64,000 nucleotides of DNA from M3007 sp040397785 (GCA_040397785.1 JBBAVI010000019.1:5775-69774); one strand, 5' to 3'. Positions 51,981 through 60,956 are shown, counted from the stretch's first letter. Numbers and translations: made by a program. Notes: generated from the sequence alone by a model not told the origin.

Positions 51981-53066
51981 ATGCAAACCAGTTCTACTGC
52001 GGTCTTTTACGACCATGCGCATCCTTTCGAATTGAAAGACCTTCCGGTGCCGGAATTAAAATCGGGTGAAATTCTGGTGCGCAACGAATATACAACGCTG
52101 TGCAGGAGCGATATTTACACGTATACGGGTCGGCGCATCGAAAAAAATCCAACTATTTTAGGCCACGAAATCGTGGGAAGAATCGCGGCTTTTGGTCCAG
52201 ATGCCATCGAAAATGATCTGAGTGGCGCAAAAATGAACCTGGGAGACCGGGTAAGTTGGGCCATTTTTTCCAGCAACCCGGAGGCGGAAATCTCCAAGCG
52301 GGGTATTCCGCAAAAAGCAGATGACTTGTTTAAGTACGGGCACGAAAAACTGACCGAAACCAGCACCTTGCACGGTGGTTTGAGTCAGTACATTATTCTG
52401 AAACCGAATACGCCGATCATGAAAATTGATGAAAAAGTGCCGTTAAAGGTTGCGGCCATCATCAATTGTGCGGTTGCAACCATTGCAGGGGGTATGCGGG
52501 TAGCGGGTGATGTGGCGGGCAAAAATGTATTGGTTTCGGGTGCGGGCATGTTGGGTATGATCGCTTGTGCCATGAGCAAGGCCCAAGGCGCGGCCAATGT
52601 GGTTGCTTTGGATATTCATGTGGGTCGCCTGGAGACAGCCCTTCAGTTTGGGGCTAATCTTGGATTGCCCGCAGATGGCGATTTGCCTGCTTTAATGCAA
52701 CATCATTTTGGTAAATTGAAGCCCATCGATGTGGTTATAGAGGTGAGCGGCGAAGCCACCGCGATGGAAAACACCCTCGAATTGATGGGTATTGGCGGAA
52801 CTGCAGTTTGGTTGGGGGCGACCTTTCCGCAGCGAAAAATTGGCGTGGATGCGGAGAAAATTGTACGTAATTTATACAGCATCAAGGGTTTGCATAATTA
52901 TAACGGTGCTGATTTTATCACCGCTGTTCGGTTTATCGAGCAACATTACCAGGATTTTCCATTCGCGGATATGATCCATGACCATTTTTGTTTGGACCAG
53001 GTAAATGAGGCTTTTGAATATGCCATTAGCGCCAATCCTTTCCGGGTTGGGGTGCGGATTGGGTAG
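51981..53066 (+). CDS. Zinc-binding medium-chain alcohol dehydrogenase, HpnZ-like
   Basis: 361 residues. EYTTLCRSDIYTYTGRR carries the first zinc Cys, PTILGHEIVGRI the zinc His and Glu, and NVLVSGAGMLGMIACAMSKAQGAANVVALDIHVGRLETA the NAD(P) Rossmann loop. The YTYTGRRxxxNPTILGHEIVG wording recalls HpnZ, the dehydrogenase proposed for phosphonate breakdown, but substrate choice cannot be read from sequence. The structural-zinc cysteine cluster is missing. A DUF5690 transporter gene follows after a tandem-repeat spacer. Confidence 0.82.
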   Translation: MQTSSTAVFYDHAHPFELKDLPVPELKSGEILVRNEYTTLCRSDIYTYTGRRIEKNPTILGHEIVGRIAAFGPDAIENDLSGAKMNLGDRVSWAIFSSNPEAEISKRGIPQKADDLFKYGHEKLTETSTLHGGLSQYIILKPNTPIMKIDEKVPLKVAAIINCAVATIAGGMRVAGDVAGKNVLVSGAGMLGMIACAMSKAQGAANVVALDIHVGRLETALQFGANLGLPADGDLPALMQHHFGKLKPIDVVIEVSGEATAMENTLELMGIGGTAVWLGATFPQRKIGVDAEKIVRNLYSIKGLHNYNGADFITAVRFIEQHYQDFPFADMIHDHFCLDQVNEAFEYAISANPFRVGVRIG

Positions 53067-53073
53067 ACATTGG

Positions 53074-53201
53074 AAGGTGACACCTCGGGAAGGTGACACC
53101 TCGGGGAGATGACACCTTGGGGAAATGACACCTCGGGAAGGTGACACCTCGGGGAGATGACACCTCGGGAAGGTGACACCTCGGGAAGGTGACACCTCGC
53201 C
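53074..53201 (+). repeat. Eight tandem 16-bp repeats with palindromic core
   Basis: Units start every 16 bp from 53074 to 53186, with consensus AAGGTGACACCTCGGG. Units 3, 4 and 6 vary (GAGATGACACC, GAAATGACACC). Each has the palindrome AGGTGACACCT. The block fills nearly the whole gap between the dehydrogenase stop (53066) and the transporter start (53234). Confidence 0.97.
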
Positions 53202-53233
53202 AAACAAAAACGGTAGCAACACAACAAACAATA

Positions 53234-54553
53234 ATGAAATTCTTCGACACCAATAAAAAACTCCAATTCCGCTCGGAGCTCGCTTTCTCTTTGTTTTGCA
53301 TGTTTGCGGCTTTTATTACCTATTGCAGCATGTACGCATTCCGAAAGCCCTTTACCGCCGGTACTTATGCGCATTTATCGCTTTGGGGCATCGATTATAA
53401 GATTATATTGATTATCACGCAAGTATTTGGATATATGCTGTCCAAATTTATTGGCATTCGGGTGATCTCGGAGATGAGTCCGCACAAACGGATTTTAAAT
53501 ATCCTGGGATTGATTGGCATTTCGTGGGCAGCTTTGTTTCTTTTTGGGATCACGCCCTATCCTTACAATTGGATCTGGTTGTTTTTCAATGGATTGCCTT
53601 TGGGGATGATTTGGGGATTGGTGTTTGCTTTTTTAGAAGGCCGGCGCAACACAGAACTATTGGGCGCGGCTATGAGCATCAGTTTTATTGTTGCCTCGGG
53701 TTTGGTGAAGGCAGTAGGTAAGTATTTGATTACCGATTGGGGCGTTTCCGAGTTTTGGATGCCCTTTGGCGTGGGTTTAATCTTTTTGTTGCCTTTACTG
53801 CTGGGGGTGTGGATGTTGGGAAAAATTCCGCCGCCCTCCCCGGAAGACATCGCCCTGCGCACCGAACGGGTGCCGATGAACAAGGAACTTCGAAAAGCAT
53901 TTTTCAAAACATTCGCACCGGGCATTATACTGCTGATTATCGTGTATATCGCGCTTACTATTTTCAGGGAGTTGCGCGACAATTTTGCGGTAGAAATTTG
54001 GTCTTTGCTGGGCTATCCCGATATGCCTCAGGTGCTGTTGACGGCAGAAATTCCGATTGCAGTGGGTGTTTTTGCCATTATTGGGGCCATGATTTTCATA
54101 AAAGATAATCGAAAGGCTTTCTATGCCAACATCGGCATCGTACTGTTGGGTGGTTTACTCTTGATTTCTGCAACTGCTTTATTTCAGGCGAAAATGCTAC
54201 ATCCTGCGGCGTGGATGATCCTGGCTGGATTTGCCATGTACCTCTCTTATGTGAGTTTTCACACGATGTTGTTTGAGCGCTGGATCGCCTTGTTTCAATA
54301 TAAAAGCAATATAGGCTTTTTGATGTATGTCACGGATGCGTTTGGGTATTTGGGCAGCGTAGGGGTGTTGTTTTATAAAAATTTTGGCACCAAAGAACAA
54401 AACTGGCTGACCTACATTACGTATGTTTCCTATATCGTTGGGGCAATTACGGTCATTTCGACGGCCATTGCATTCTTTTATTTCCGGAATAAAGAAATCA
54501 GGCTGGGATTGCGGAAGCCGCTTAACCCGGCTCAAACAGGGCTTCCATCGTGA
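53234..54553 (+). CDS. DUF5690-type MFS-like membrane transporter
   Basis: Start at ATG 53234 (MKFFDTNKKLQFRSELAFSLFCMFAAFITYCSMYAFRKPF), 439 residues, about 12 hydrophobic helices. SMYAFRKPFTAG, GYMLSKFIGIRVISEMSP and GLPLGMIWGLVFAFLEGRRNTELLGA are the recognisable blocks, the last resembling MFS-type sugar-phosphate antiporters. I assign DUF5690 from memory. Cargo unknown. Proximity to an HpnZ-like dehydrogenase would fit an organophosphonate (inference). Its 3' end overlaps the convergent ATPase gene by 32 bp. Confidence 0.75.
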   Translation: MKFFDTNKKLQFRSELAFSLFCMFAAFITYCSMYAFRKPFTAGTYAHLSLWGIDYKIILIITQVFGYMLSKFIGIRVISEMSPHKRILNILGLIGISWAALFLFGITPYPYNWIWLFFNGLPLGMIWGLVFAFLEGRRNTELLGAAMSISFIVASGLVKAVGKYLITDWGVSEFWMPFGVGLIFLLPLLLGVWMLGKIPPPSPEDIALRTERVPMNKELRKAFFKTFAPGIILLIIVYIALTIFRELRDNFAVEIWSLLGYPDMPQVLLTAEIPIAVGVFAIIGAMIFIKDNRKAFYANIGIVLLGGLLLISATALFQAKMLHPAAWMILAGFAMYLSYVSFHTMLFERWIALFQYKSNIGFLMYVTDAFGYLGSVGVLFYKNFGTKEQNWLTYITYVSYIVGAITVISTAIAFFYFRNKEIRLGLRKPLNPAQTGLPS

Positions 54554-55961
54554 TTTGATTTTGAATTAGGCTTAGGTAGTATTCGTTGGTTTTTACGCCG
54601 AAACAGCTTAACATCGTTAGAAAAACAGTTTTTCTAGTGCCCGTTTTCTCGATAAAAATGTTGCGCTTTGCACGAAGCTTGGATGCATATGATTTGTCAA
54701 TGGTATACAGATTTGAAGCGAATTTGATTTCGATCAAATTGACGCAGTTGTCATTACGATCAATTAAAAGATCAATCTGAGTGCCTTCTTCCCCAGTTTT
54801 GGAAACATATCTCCAAATTGATTGCTCGGTGTAAATCCCGGCAATCCCAAGGGCCTTTTTTATTTGAGGAATATGTTGCAAACAAATATTTTCAAATGCT
54901 AATCCACTCCAACTTTTCCAGGATGCACTGCCTGCTTTCATCAGCCAGGTTCCTGGACCAATAGATTTGCTATTTTCGATAAATTTTAAATAAAATAGCG
55001 AATAAGGGTCACTCAATTTATAAATTGCATCTTTTACGGTCTTGTTAAAAGGAATATATTCCATAATAAAGCCCGATTCTAGTAATTCATCCAGTATTTT
55101 CGTTAAACGCCCACCAGAACTAAATGTGCCGCTTGCGATAAGTTCAGTTCTGGTGCGTCCTGAAGCCTGTTGCGCCAGCGCACGCACTACTTCTATGTGT
55201 TTATCCGCTTCATCAAATAGGGCCTGGTAAAGGAATTTGAATTCATCGCGTAAAGCACCGTCTTTTGTAAAACAAAGTTGGTCAATTGCCTGCGTGGCAC
55301 TTTCTCCTGGACGTATAGCGCCCAAGTATTGTGGAATTCCACCGGTGATCAAATAAAGTTGTAAAATAGAATAACGTTCGAGGTTAACCCGGTTTGACCT
55401 GAGAAACTGTTCCGTTTCACTTAAATTGAATGGCAAAAGTCGGATGCGTCGGGTAATTCGGTTGTGCAATCCACCTTTGTTGCGCACAATATGCTGGATC
55501 ATCCAGGAAGCAGCAGAACCACAAATGACCACCACCAAATTTGCCCTACGCGAGGCCCAATTATTCCAAAAGTGGTCGAAAGCAGACAAGAATCCAGACC
55601 GTGGCGTATCCAACCATGGAAATTCATCCAAAAAAATCACCTGTTTTTCGGTTTGAGCGATATTTTCTAAAGCAGTAGCCAACATGCGGAAAGCAGCCAT
55701 CCAACTTTTCGGGTCAGCCAGTCGGGTGTTTGGATAAAAGGCAGCGGAAAAGGTATCCGAAAAGTTTTCCAACTGTCCGGATAGATTGGTTGCTTTTAAC
55801 CCAGTCAATTCAAAAACAAGCTGCTTGGCATATATCGTTCGAATAAGGTGTGTTTTCCCAACCCTACGCCTTCCATATACCGCGATTAATTCAGCATGGG
55901 GAGTCGCTAAAGCATCGTTTAACAACTTGATTTCTGGTACTCTTCCAATGAATGGTTGCAT
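54522..55961 (-). CDS. AAA family ATPase of the archaeal-ATPase/DUF234 type
   Basis: Start at ATG 55961 (MQPFIGRVPEIKLLNDALATP), 479 residues. Walker A AVYGRRRVGKTHLIRTIY (~24-41), Walker B VIFLDEFPWLDTPRSGF (~110), sensor GSAASWM, and winged-helix LIASGTFSSGGRLTKILDELLESGFI. A C-terminal DUF234-like PD-(D/E)XK region follows (GTQIDLLIDRNDNCVNLIEIKFAS; Asp, then Glu-x-Lys). The frame stays open upstream through three 18-codon repeats, but only TTG starts occur there. The family is often in mobile or defence contexts. Function unknown. Confidence 0.82.
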   Translation of the reverse strand: MQPFIGRVPEIKLLNDALATPHAELIAVYGRRRVGKTHLIRTIYAKQLVFELTGLKATNLSGQLENFSDTFSAAFYPNTRLADPKSWMAAFRMLATALENIAQTEKQVIFLDEFPWLDTPRSGFLSAFDHFWNNWASRRANLVVVICGSAASWMIQHIVRNKGGLHNRITRRIRLLPFNLSETEQFLRSNRVNLERYSILQLYLITGGIPQYLGAIRPGESATQAIDQLCFTKDGALRDEFKFLYQALFDEADKHIEVVRALAQQASGRTRTELIASGTFSSGGRLTKILDELLESGFIMEYIPFNKTVKDAIYKLSDPYSLFYLKFIENSKSIGPGTWLMKAGSASWKSWSGLAFENICLQHIPQIKKALGIAGIYTEQSIWRYVSKTGEEGTQIDLLIDRNDNCVNLIEIKFASNLYTIDKSYASKLRAKRNIFIEKTGTRKTVFLTMLSCFGVKTNEYYLSLIQNQITMEALFEPG

Positions 55962-55972
55962 CTTTGCAAAGT

Positions 55973-56128
55973 TATACTTGGCCAAAACTGGTGCAAAAAT
56001 ACTAGTTTTGGCCAAGTATACAAATTTATACTTGGCCAAAAGTGCCTTTATTGTACCGCTTTTGGCCAAGTATAAAAAATTATATCCGGCCAAAACAGTA
56101 CTTTTTGTACCACTTTTGGCCAAGTATA
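55973..56128. repeat. Three tandem 54-bp hairpin repeats in front of the AAA ATPase
   Basis: Arm pairs TATACTTGGCCAAAA/TTTTGGCCAAGTATA lie at 55973-55989/56004-56020, 56027-56042/56059-56074 and 56081-56096/56113-56128 (the last left arm reads TATATCCGGCC). Period is exactly 54 bp for both arms. The minus-strand frame of the ATPase is open through all units, as an 18-residue repeat around YLAKSG and LAKYNF. Confidence 0.95.
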
Positions 56129-56189
56129 GTTTTAAATACGCAGCCCAAACTCCAAAATCCGTTAAAAATTGACAAAAAAGCGCCTTTTA

Positions 56190-56588
56190 CTACACTTTCG
56201 CCCGCACCCGATTGTTCTTAGGCAAATGCTCCAATTCTACCAATCCCAGCACTTCCAACAAGGGCGGAACATACATGCCAAAGCGACCGCGAAATCCTTT
56301 TTTTAAGCCATACCAGCCACCGATCGGGTTTTCTAGAGAACGACCCCAGGCTTCAACCGTGCCAGCTTTGGGTTCTTTGCCCTCATCGGCCGCACCCAAT
56401 TCCATCCAGTCGCCGTGCGTTACCAGCATTTGATGCAGGTCTTCCACACAACGCCAGTTGTAATGCAAGGTGGTGGAGCCTACTTTGCATACCAATATGT
56501 TTTTATCGGTATCGTGGTACATGGTGTATTCGGCTGTACCGGGCGCTGTCTTCAATGCCCATGGGTTTTCTTTAGTGCCTTGTTCCAT
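56190..56588 (-). CDS. Conserved hypothetical protein, DUF6855-like (132 aa)
   Basis: MEQGTKENPWALKTAPGTAEYTMYHD, LVCKVGSTTLHYNWRCVEDLHQML, HGDWMELGAADE and NPIGGWYGLKKGFRGRFGMYVPPLLEVLGL follow a pattern I associate with the DUF6855 family. Soluble, no signal peptide. The function of the family is not known to me. It lies 61 bp upstream of the hairpin repeats of the ATPase, same strand. Confidence 0.65.
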   Translation of the reverse strand: MEQGTKENPWALKTAPGTAEYTMYHDTDKNILVCKVGSTTLHYNWRCVEDLHQMLVTHGDWMELGAADEGKEPKAGTVEAWGRSLENPIGGWYGLKKGFRGRFGMYVPPLLEVLGLVELEHLPKNNRVRAKV

Positions 56589-56713
56589 TTTTTAATTTTT
56601 AGAAGTTTTAAAGTAAAGTAAGATAAAGCGCTTCAATTGATTGGGGTAAATTGAATAGCAATTAAATTTTGGTGTACTTTGGCAGGGCATTCATTTAGTT
56701 TAAAAACCGACTT

Positions 56714-57733
56714 ATGTCCAACGCTCAAAAATACACCCTCACAGCAGGCGATCTGCGCAAGATGAAACGCCAGGATTTTGAACCCACGGCACCCAAACCG
56801 GGCGAAGTGCGGGTGGCTGTAACAGCGATTGGACTCAATTTTGCCGATATTTTTGCCATTTGGGGCCTTTATGGCGCTACGCCAAAAGGCGAATTTACCC
56901 CCGGACTGGAATATGCCGGGCGCATTGACGCAGTAGGGGAGGGCGTTACGAGTGTGCGCGTAGGCGACCGCGTGATGGGTATTACCCGCTTCGGGGCTTA
57001 TACGACCCACCTGAATATCGACGCACGTTATGTGCTGCCCGTGCCCGAAGCATGGGATGACGCCACGGCGGCAGCCTATTTGGTGCAAACTTTAACGGCC
57101 TATTATGGCATGGCGACCCTCGGAAATTTACTAAAAGGCATGACGGTGCTGATCCACAGCGCCGTCGGAGGTGTTGGCCTGCAAGCACTCAAGGTAGCCA
57201 AAGCGTACGGTTGTTATACGATTGGAACAATCGGAAGTCCAGGTAAAAAAGCATTCGGTTTGGAACAGGGTTACGACCAAATCATTGTACGCGGACCCAA
57301 TTTTGAACAGGATTTGCGCACTGCACTCGATGGCCGACCCCTCGAACTGGTGATGGACAGTGTTGGCGGCGATTATTTTAAAATACCCTTGCGCCTGCTG
57401 GAGCCAATGGGCCGCATCGTCGTTTTCGGATCGGCGCGGTATGCCAGTCCAGGTAACAAACCCAATTATATCCACCTATTTTACCAATTCCTCACCCGCC
57501 CCAAACTGGATCCGCAGAAAATGGTAGAAAAAAATACGGGTGTATTGGGCTTTAACCTGATCTGGCTGTACGAACGCATTGAATTGATGCGCACGCTTTT
57601 ACAAGAACTGGACGCCCTGCAACTGACGCCACCGCATGTTGGACATCGGTTTTCATTTGACAAATTGCCAGAAGCAATCCTGTTGTTTCAAACCGGAAAA
57701 ACGAAGGGGAAAGTGGTCGTCGAGATTAAGTAA
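56714..57733 (+). CDS. Zinc-independent quinone oxidoreductase-like dehydrogenase (VAT1/MDR type)
   Basis: 339 residues of the medium-chain reductase family without zinc ligands. GEVRVAVTAIGLNFADIFAIWGLYGATPKGEFTPGLEYAGRIDAVGEGV is the NFAD/PGxExxG block of quinone reductases. MTVLIHSAVGGVGLQALKVAKAYGC is the NADPH Rossmann loop (AxGGVG). FGSARYASPG and FDKLPEAILLFQTGKTKGKVVVEIK close the fold. It probably reduces quinones or enones with NADPH. Alone between unrelated genes. Confidence 0.88.
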   Translation: MSNAQKYTLTAGDLRKMKRQDFEPTAPKPGEVRVAVTAIGLNFADIFAIWGLYGATPKGEFTPGLEYAGRIDAVGEGVTSVRVGDRVMGITRFGAYTTHLNIDARYVLPVPEAWDDATAAAYLVQTLTAYYGMATLGNLLKGMTVLIHSAVGGVGLQALKVAKAYGCYTIGTIGSPGKKAFGLEQGYDQIIVRGPNFEQDLRTALDGRPLELVMDSVGGDYFKIPLRLLEPMGRIVVFGSARYASPGNKPNYIHLFYQFLTRPKLDPQKMVEKNTGVLGFNLIWLYERIELMRTLLQELDALQLTPPHVGHRFSFDKLPEAILLFQTGKTKGKVVVEIK

Positions 57734-57740
57734 AATCACA

Positions 57741-57800
57741 ACCTTTACCTAAACTTAAAATAGGTTCCGCCTGTCAGGTTCCAGTTTTCGCAGACCTTAG
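57741..57800 (+). promoter_or_regulatory. Upstream element A, shared with 60309-60368
   Basis: ACCTTTACCTAAACTTAAAA, then TAGGTT, and after a variable stretch TTTTCG..CCTTAG. The same blocks at identical spacing (54 bp from first to last) occur before the HD oxygenase gene. Probably a common promoter/operator of the two transcription units. It ends 18 bp before the start codon. Confidence 0.6.
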
Positions 57801-57818
57801 CCAAAATCACAATTTGAT

Positions 57819-60254
57819 ATGCTAAAGTACTGCATTTGCTTCTTCGGGGCCATCCTGCTTGCCCCCTTTTTCCTCCACGCACAATTGCCTGGAAAATCAG
57901 ATAACCAAACCGTCATGTTGCCAAATGGCTGGTCGCTCAGCCCTGCTGGACGTTCTATTCCCTTGGGCGATTTACCCATGAACATGGTCATTAGTACCAA
58001 TCAGAAAATGATTGCGGTCACCAACAATGGTCAAGGAGTTCATTCTTTGCAATTGATTGACGCCAAAAAGGGGGCGTTACTGCACAACCTCGAACTGCCG
58101 AGCGCATACCTTGGGCTTGCTTTTGCAGCCGATGATAAAACCTTGTATGTATCGGGTGGCAACAAAAATGATATTTTGCGGTACAAAGTTGAAAACAATC
58201 AACTTCAATTGATGGATACCATCAACTTGGGTGCACCTTGGCCCAACCGGATTTCGCCAACCGGACTTTGTTTGGATGATGCCCGTAATTTGATGTATGT
58301 GGTAACCAAAGAAAACAATAGCCTGTATGTGGTGGATACCAAAACCAAAGCCATCCTTAAACGAGATTCTTTGGGTAAAGAACTGTTTACCTGCGTGCTT
58401 TCACCCAATAAAAAAGACTTGTACATTACCCATTGGGGCGGAAACGAACTGATTGTTTGGAACACCGAAACCCGTGCGGTACGTACACGCATCCAGGTGG
58501 GAGATAGTCCCAATGACCTGATCCTTACCAAAAATGGCGATTTTGCCTATGTCGCCTGTTCGGATGATAACGCGGTGAGCATCGTTGATTTGAAAGCCGG
58601 GAAAACCGTGGAAACCCTCGTGGCTACCTTATATCCAGAAGCGCCAACAGGTTCAACGTCCAACAGTGTAGCCCTGTCGCCCGATGAAAAAACACTCTAT
58701 GTCGCCAATGCGGATAACAATTGTCTTGCGGTATTTGATATATCCAACCGGAAAAGCAGCCAGGCAATCGGTTTCATTCCAACCGGATGGTACCCAACCA
58801 GCGTGCGGGTTTTAGGCAAAAAAATCTTTGTCGCCAATGGTAAAGGATTTTCGTCATTTGCAAACCCCGATGGTCCAAACCCGGTTAATAAGGTGCACAA
58901 TGTAGCCTACCAAAAAGGCGATAAGGAAACATTGATGAAAATTCAGTACATCGGCAATTTGATGAAAGGCACCCTGAGCATCATTGAAACGCCAAATGCA
59001 AAGGAACTGGCCGAATATGCCCGCCAAGTGTACCAAAATACGCCCTACACGAAAGCGCGGGAGCAAATGGCCGATGGCGAAGCGGGCAACCCTATTCCGC
59101 GTAAAATAGGTGAACCATCGCCCATTAAATACGTGTTTTACGTCATTAAAGAAAACCGTACCTACGATCAGGTGCACGGAGATATGCCCGAAGGCAATGG
59201 GGATTCGAGTTTGTGTATTTTTCCGGAAAAAATTACGCCCAATCACCACGCAATTGCACGGGAATATGTGTTGCTCGACAATTTTTATGTAAATGCGGAA
59301 GTCAGCGCAGATGGACACAACTGGAGCATGGCCGCTTATGCCAACGACTATACGGAAAAAAACTGGGTGACCAGTTATGGCCGCCGCGGAGGCAAATATG
59401 TATATGAAGGTCAAAATCCGACAGCATGGCCGAAAAACGGATTTATTTGGGATCATTGCAAGCGTGCAGGCATTACGTACCGTACGTATGGCGAGTTTGC
59501 CGACGTTAAAGCCAATATTCCTGCGTTGGAAGGCCATTTTTGCCCATACTATACCGGCTGGAACACGGGTGTAAAGGATACAACCCGTTTCAGACAATGG
59601 AAACAAGAGTTTGATTCGCTGGTGGCGAAAAATGCACTGCCGCGTTTCAACACCGTTCGAATGGGCAATGACCATACGGAAGGCATGCGCACAGGTCGTC
59701 TGACACCCTTTGCGATGGTGGCCGACAATGACATGGCGCTGGGTATGTTTATCGAGCACTTATCAAACAGTCCGGTATGGAAAGAATCGGCGGTATTTGT
59801 GTTGGAAGACGATGCGCAAAATGGCTCCGACCATGTGGATGCACACCGTTCTATCGCTTATGTAGTAAGTCCTTACACCCGCCGCAAGTACGTGGACCAT
59901 ACCATGTACACCACCAGCGCGATGTTGCGTACCATGGAATTGATCCTGGCTATGCCACCGATGAGCCAATATGATGCCGCAGCGACGCCTATGTGGCGCA
60001 GTTTTACGGCAAAACCTGATTTTACACCATATAAATTGTGTCTTAGCACCATCAATTTGGACGATCGCAATGCTGCTGTGAATGACTTGAGCCGGCGCTC
60101 AGAAATGTTTGATATGAGCCACGAAGACAGTGTACCCGATTTAGAATTCAATGAAGTGCTTTGGAAGGGCATCAAAGGCGAACACAGTGAAATGCCCGCA
60201 CCACGCAGGGCGGCATTTTTGAAATATGTACAGGAATTGGGCGACGAAGATTAG
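57819..60254 (+). CDS. YncE-like propeller/alkaline phosphatase-type phosphoesterase, copy 1
   Basis: 811 residues. Signal peptide MLKYCICFFGAILLAPFFLHAQ. Residues ~40-380 are a seven-bladed YncE-like beta-propeller (LYVSGGNKND, LYVVTKENNSLYVVDTKTK, YVACSDDNAVSIVDLKAGKTVETL, TLYVANADNNCLAVFDIS). Residues ~430-780 are a phosphoesterase/alkaline phosphatase fold with the metal and nucleophile region KYVFYVIKENRTYDQVHGDM, and later ADGHNWSMAAYANDY, DHTEGMR and VLEDDAQNGSDHVDAHR. It should hydrolyse phosphate or phosphonate esters in the periplasm. Its paralogue lies at 60997-63435 with the HD oxygenase gene between them. Confidence 0.9.
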   Translation: MLKYCICFFGAILLAPFFLHAQLPGKSDNQTVMLPNGWSLSPAGRSIPLGDLPMNMVISTNQKMIAVTNNGQGVHSLQLIDAKKGALLHNLELPSAYLGLAFAADDKTLYVSGGNKNDILRYKVENNQLQLMDTINLGAPWPNRISPTGLCLDDARNLMYVVTKENNSLYVVDTKTKAILKRDSLGKELFTCVLSPNKKDLYITHWGGNELIVWNTETRAVRTRIQVGDSPNDLILTKNGDFAYVACSDDNAVSIVDLKAGKTVETLVATLYPEAPTGSTSNSVALSPDEKTLYVANADNNCLAVFDISNRKSSQAIGFIPTGWYPTSVRVLGKKIFVANGKGFSSFANPDGPNPVNKVHNVAYQKGDKETLMKIQYIGNLMKGTLSIIETPNAKELAEYARQVYQNTPYTKAREQMADGEAGNPIPRKIGEPSPIKYVFYVIKENRTYDQVHGDMPEGNGDSSLCIFPEKITPNHHAIAREYVLLDNFYVNAEVSADGHNWSMAAYANDYTEKNWVTSYGRRGGKYVYEGQNPTAWPKNGFIWDHCKRAGITYRTYGEFADVKANIPALEGHFCPYYTGWNTGVKDTTRFRQWKQEFDSLVAKNALPRFNTVRMGNDHTEGMRTGRLTPFAMVADNDMALGMFIEHLSNSPVWKESAVFVLEDDAQNGSDHVDAHRSIAYVVSPYTRRKYVDHTMYTTSAMLRTMELILAMPPMSQYDAAATPMWRSFTAKPDFTPYKLCLSTINLDDRNAAVNDLSRRSEMFDMSHEDSVPDLEFNEVLWKGIKGEHSEMPAPRRAAFLKYVQELGDED

Positions 60255-60264
60255 ACGTTTGCTT

Positions 60265-60306
60265 GGCGGTGGGCGTTCGAAAATACGGACGCCCATCGCC
60301 CTCTTT
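60265..60306 (+). terminator. Hairpin terminator after phosphoesterase copy 1
   Basis: Arms 60265-60279 and 60286-60300 form a 15-bp GC-rich stem (two G-T type mismatches) with loop AAAATA, 10 bp after the stop, followed by CTCTTT. Confidence 0.75.
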
Positions 60307-60308
60307 AA

Positions 60309-60368
60309 ACCTTTACTTAAACTTAAAATAAGTTACCCGATTTATTTGTCCATTTTCTTGCACCTTAG
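60309..60368 (+). promoter_or_regulatory. Upstream element B, shared with 57741-57800
   Basis: ACCTTTACTTAAACTTAAAA, then TAAGTT, and TTTTCT..CCTTAG at the same distances as element A. It ends 39 bp before the HD oxygenase ATG and would also serve phosphoesterase copy 2, which follows in the same direction. Confidence 0.6.
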
Positions 60369-60407
60369 CGCAGATACCCAATATCGGGTGGGTTTACAAT
60401 CCTATTT

Positions 60408-60956
60408 ATGCAGCCAATTGTTTCTGAAATTATTACCCTTTTTAATGAAAAAGGTGGGTCGATGTATGGCGGAGAAGCCATTACACAACTTGAACATGCT
60501 TTACAGGGCGCCACGTTAGCCCGCACACAAGGAGCACCTTCCAGCCTGGTGACGGCAGCTTTGCTCCATGATATTGGTCATTTATTGCATGATTTGCCGC
60601 AGGATGCACCCGATGAGGGCGTCGATGATGTGCACGAAAATTTGGCTGCCCAGTTTTTGGCTGCCCATTTTATCCCGGATGTGGTAGAGCCCGTACGCCT
60701 GCATGTAGAAGCCAAACGTTACCTATGCGCTACCGAAAACGGTTATTTGCAACTGCTTTCGGCGCCTTCTATCCAAAGTTTGGCCTTGCAAGGCGGTCCA
60801 ATGCACAAAGATGAAGTTGCTGACTTTGAACAATTACCTTTTTACAAGCAGGCTGTTCAATTGCGTATTTGGGATGATCAGGCAAAGGATCCATCCATAC
60901 AGACGGCACCCATTGAATCTTTTGCCGACGATATGGAGGCTGCTTTGTTGTCGTAA
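60408..60956 (+). CDS. PhnZ-like HD-domain mixed-valent di-iron oxygenase
   Basis: 182 residues. Pattern of the phosphonate-degradation HD oxygenases: MYGGEAITQLEHALQGATLA with lid Tyr20 and Glu23 and ligand His30; ALLHDIGHLL with His54-Asp55 and His58; DVHENLAAQFL with His76; RLHVEAKRYL with His99 and Lys103; RIWDDQAK with Asp156/157. PhnZ and TmpB cleave the C-P bond of alpha-hydroxylated phosphonates with O2. The partner hydroxylase (PhnY/TmpA) is not in the window, so the substrate is open; inositol-oxygenase-like chemistry is the alternative. It sits between two phosphoesterase paralogues and starts the second transcript. Confidence 0.82.
   Translation: MQPIVSEIITLFNEKGGSMYGGEAITQLEHALQGATLARTQGAPSSLVTAALLHDIGHLLHDLPQDAPDEGVDDVHENLAAQFLAAHFIPDVVEPVRLHVEAKRYLCATENGYLQLLSAPSIQSLALQGGPMHKDEVADFEQLPFYKQAVQLRIWDDQAKDPSIQTAPIESFADDMEAALLS

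Noticed and set aside
53074..53201. Short CRISPR-like array
   Set aside because: Units are contiguous 16-mers with no spacers.
55973..56128. CRISPR array or an N-terminal coding extension of the ATPase as the default reading
   Set aside because: There are no unique spacers, since the interior also repeats at 54 bp. As coding sequence it would need a TTG start, so ATG 55961 was kept as the start.
51981..60956. One complete phosphonate catabolism operon
   Set aside because: The HpnZ-like dehydrogenase and the PhnZ-like oxygenase are separated by unrelated genes on both strands, and no hydroxylase, aminotransferase or phosphonatase gene is present.
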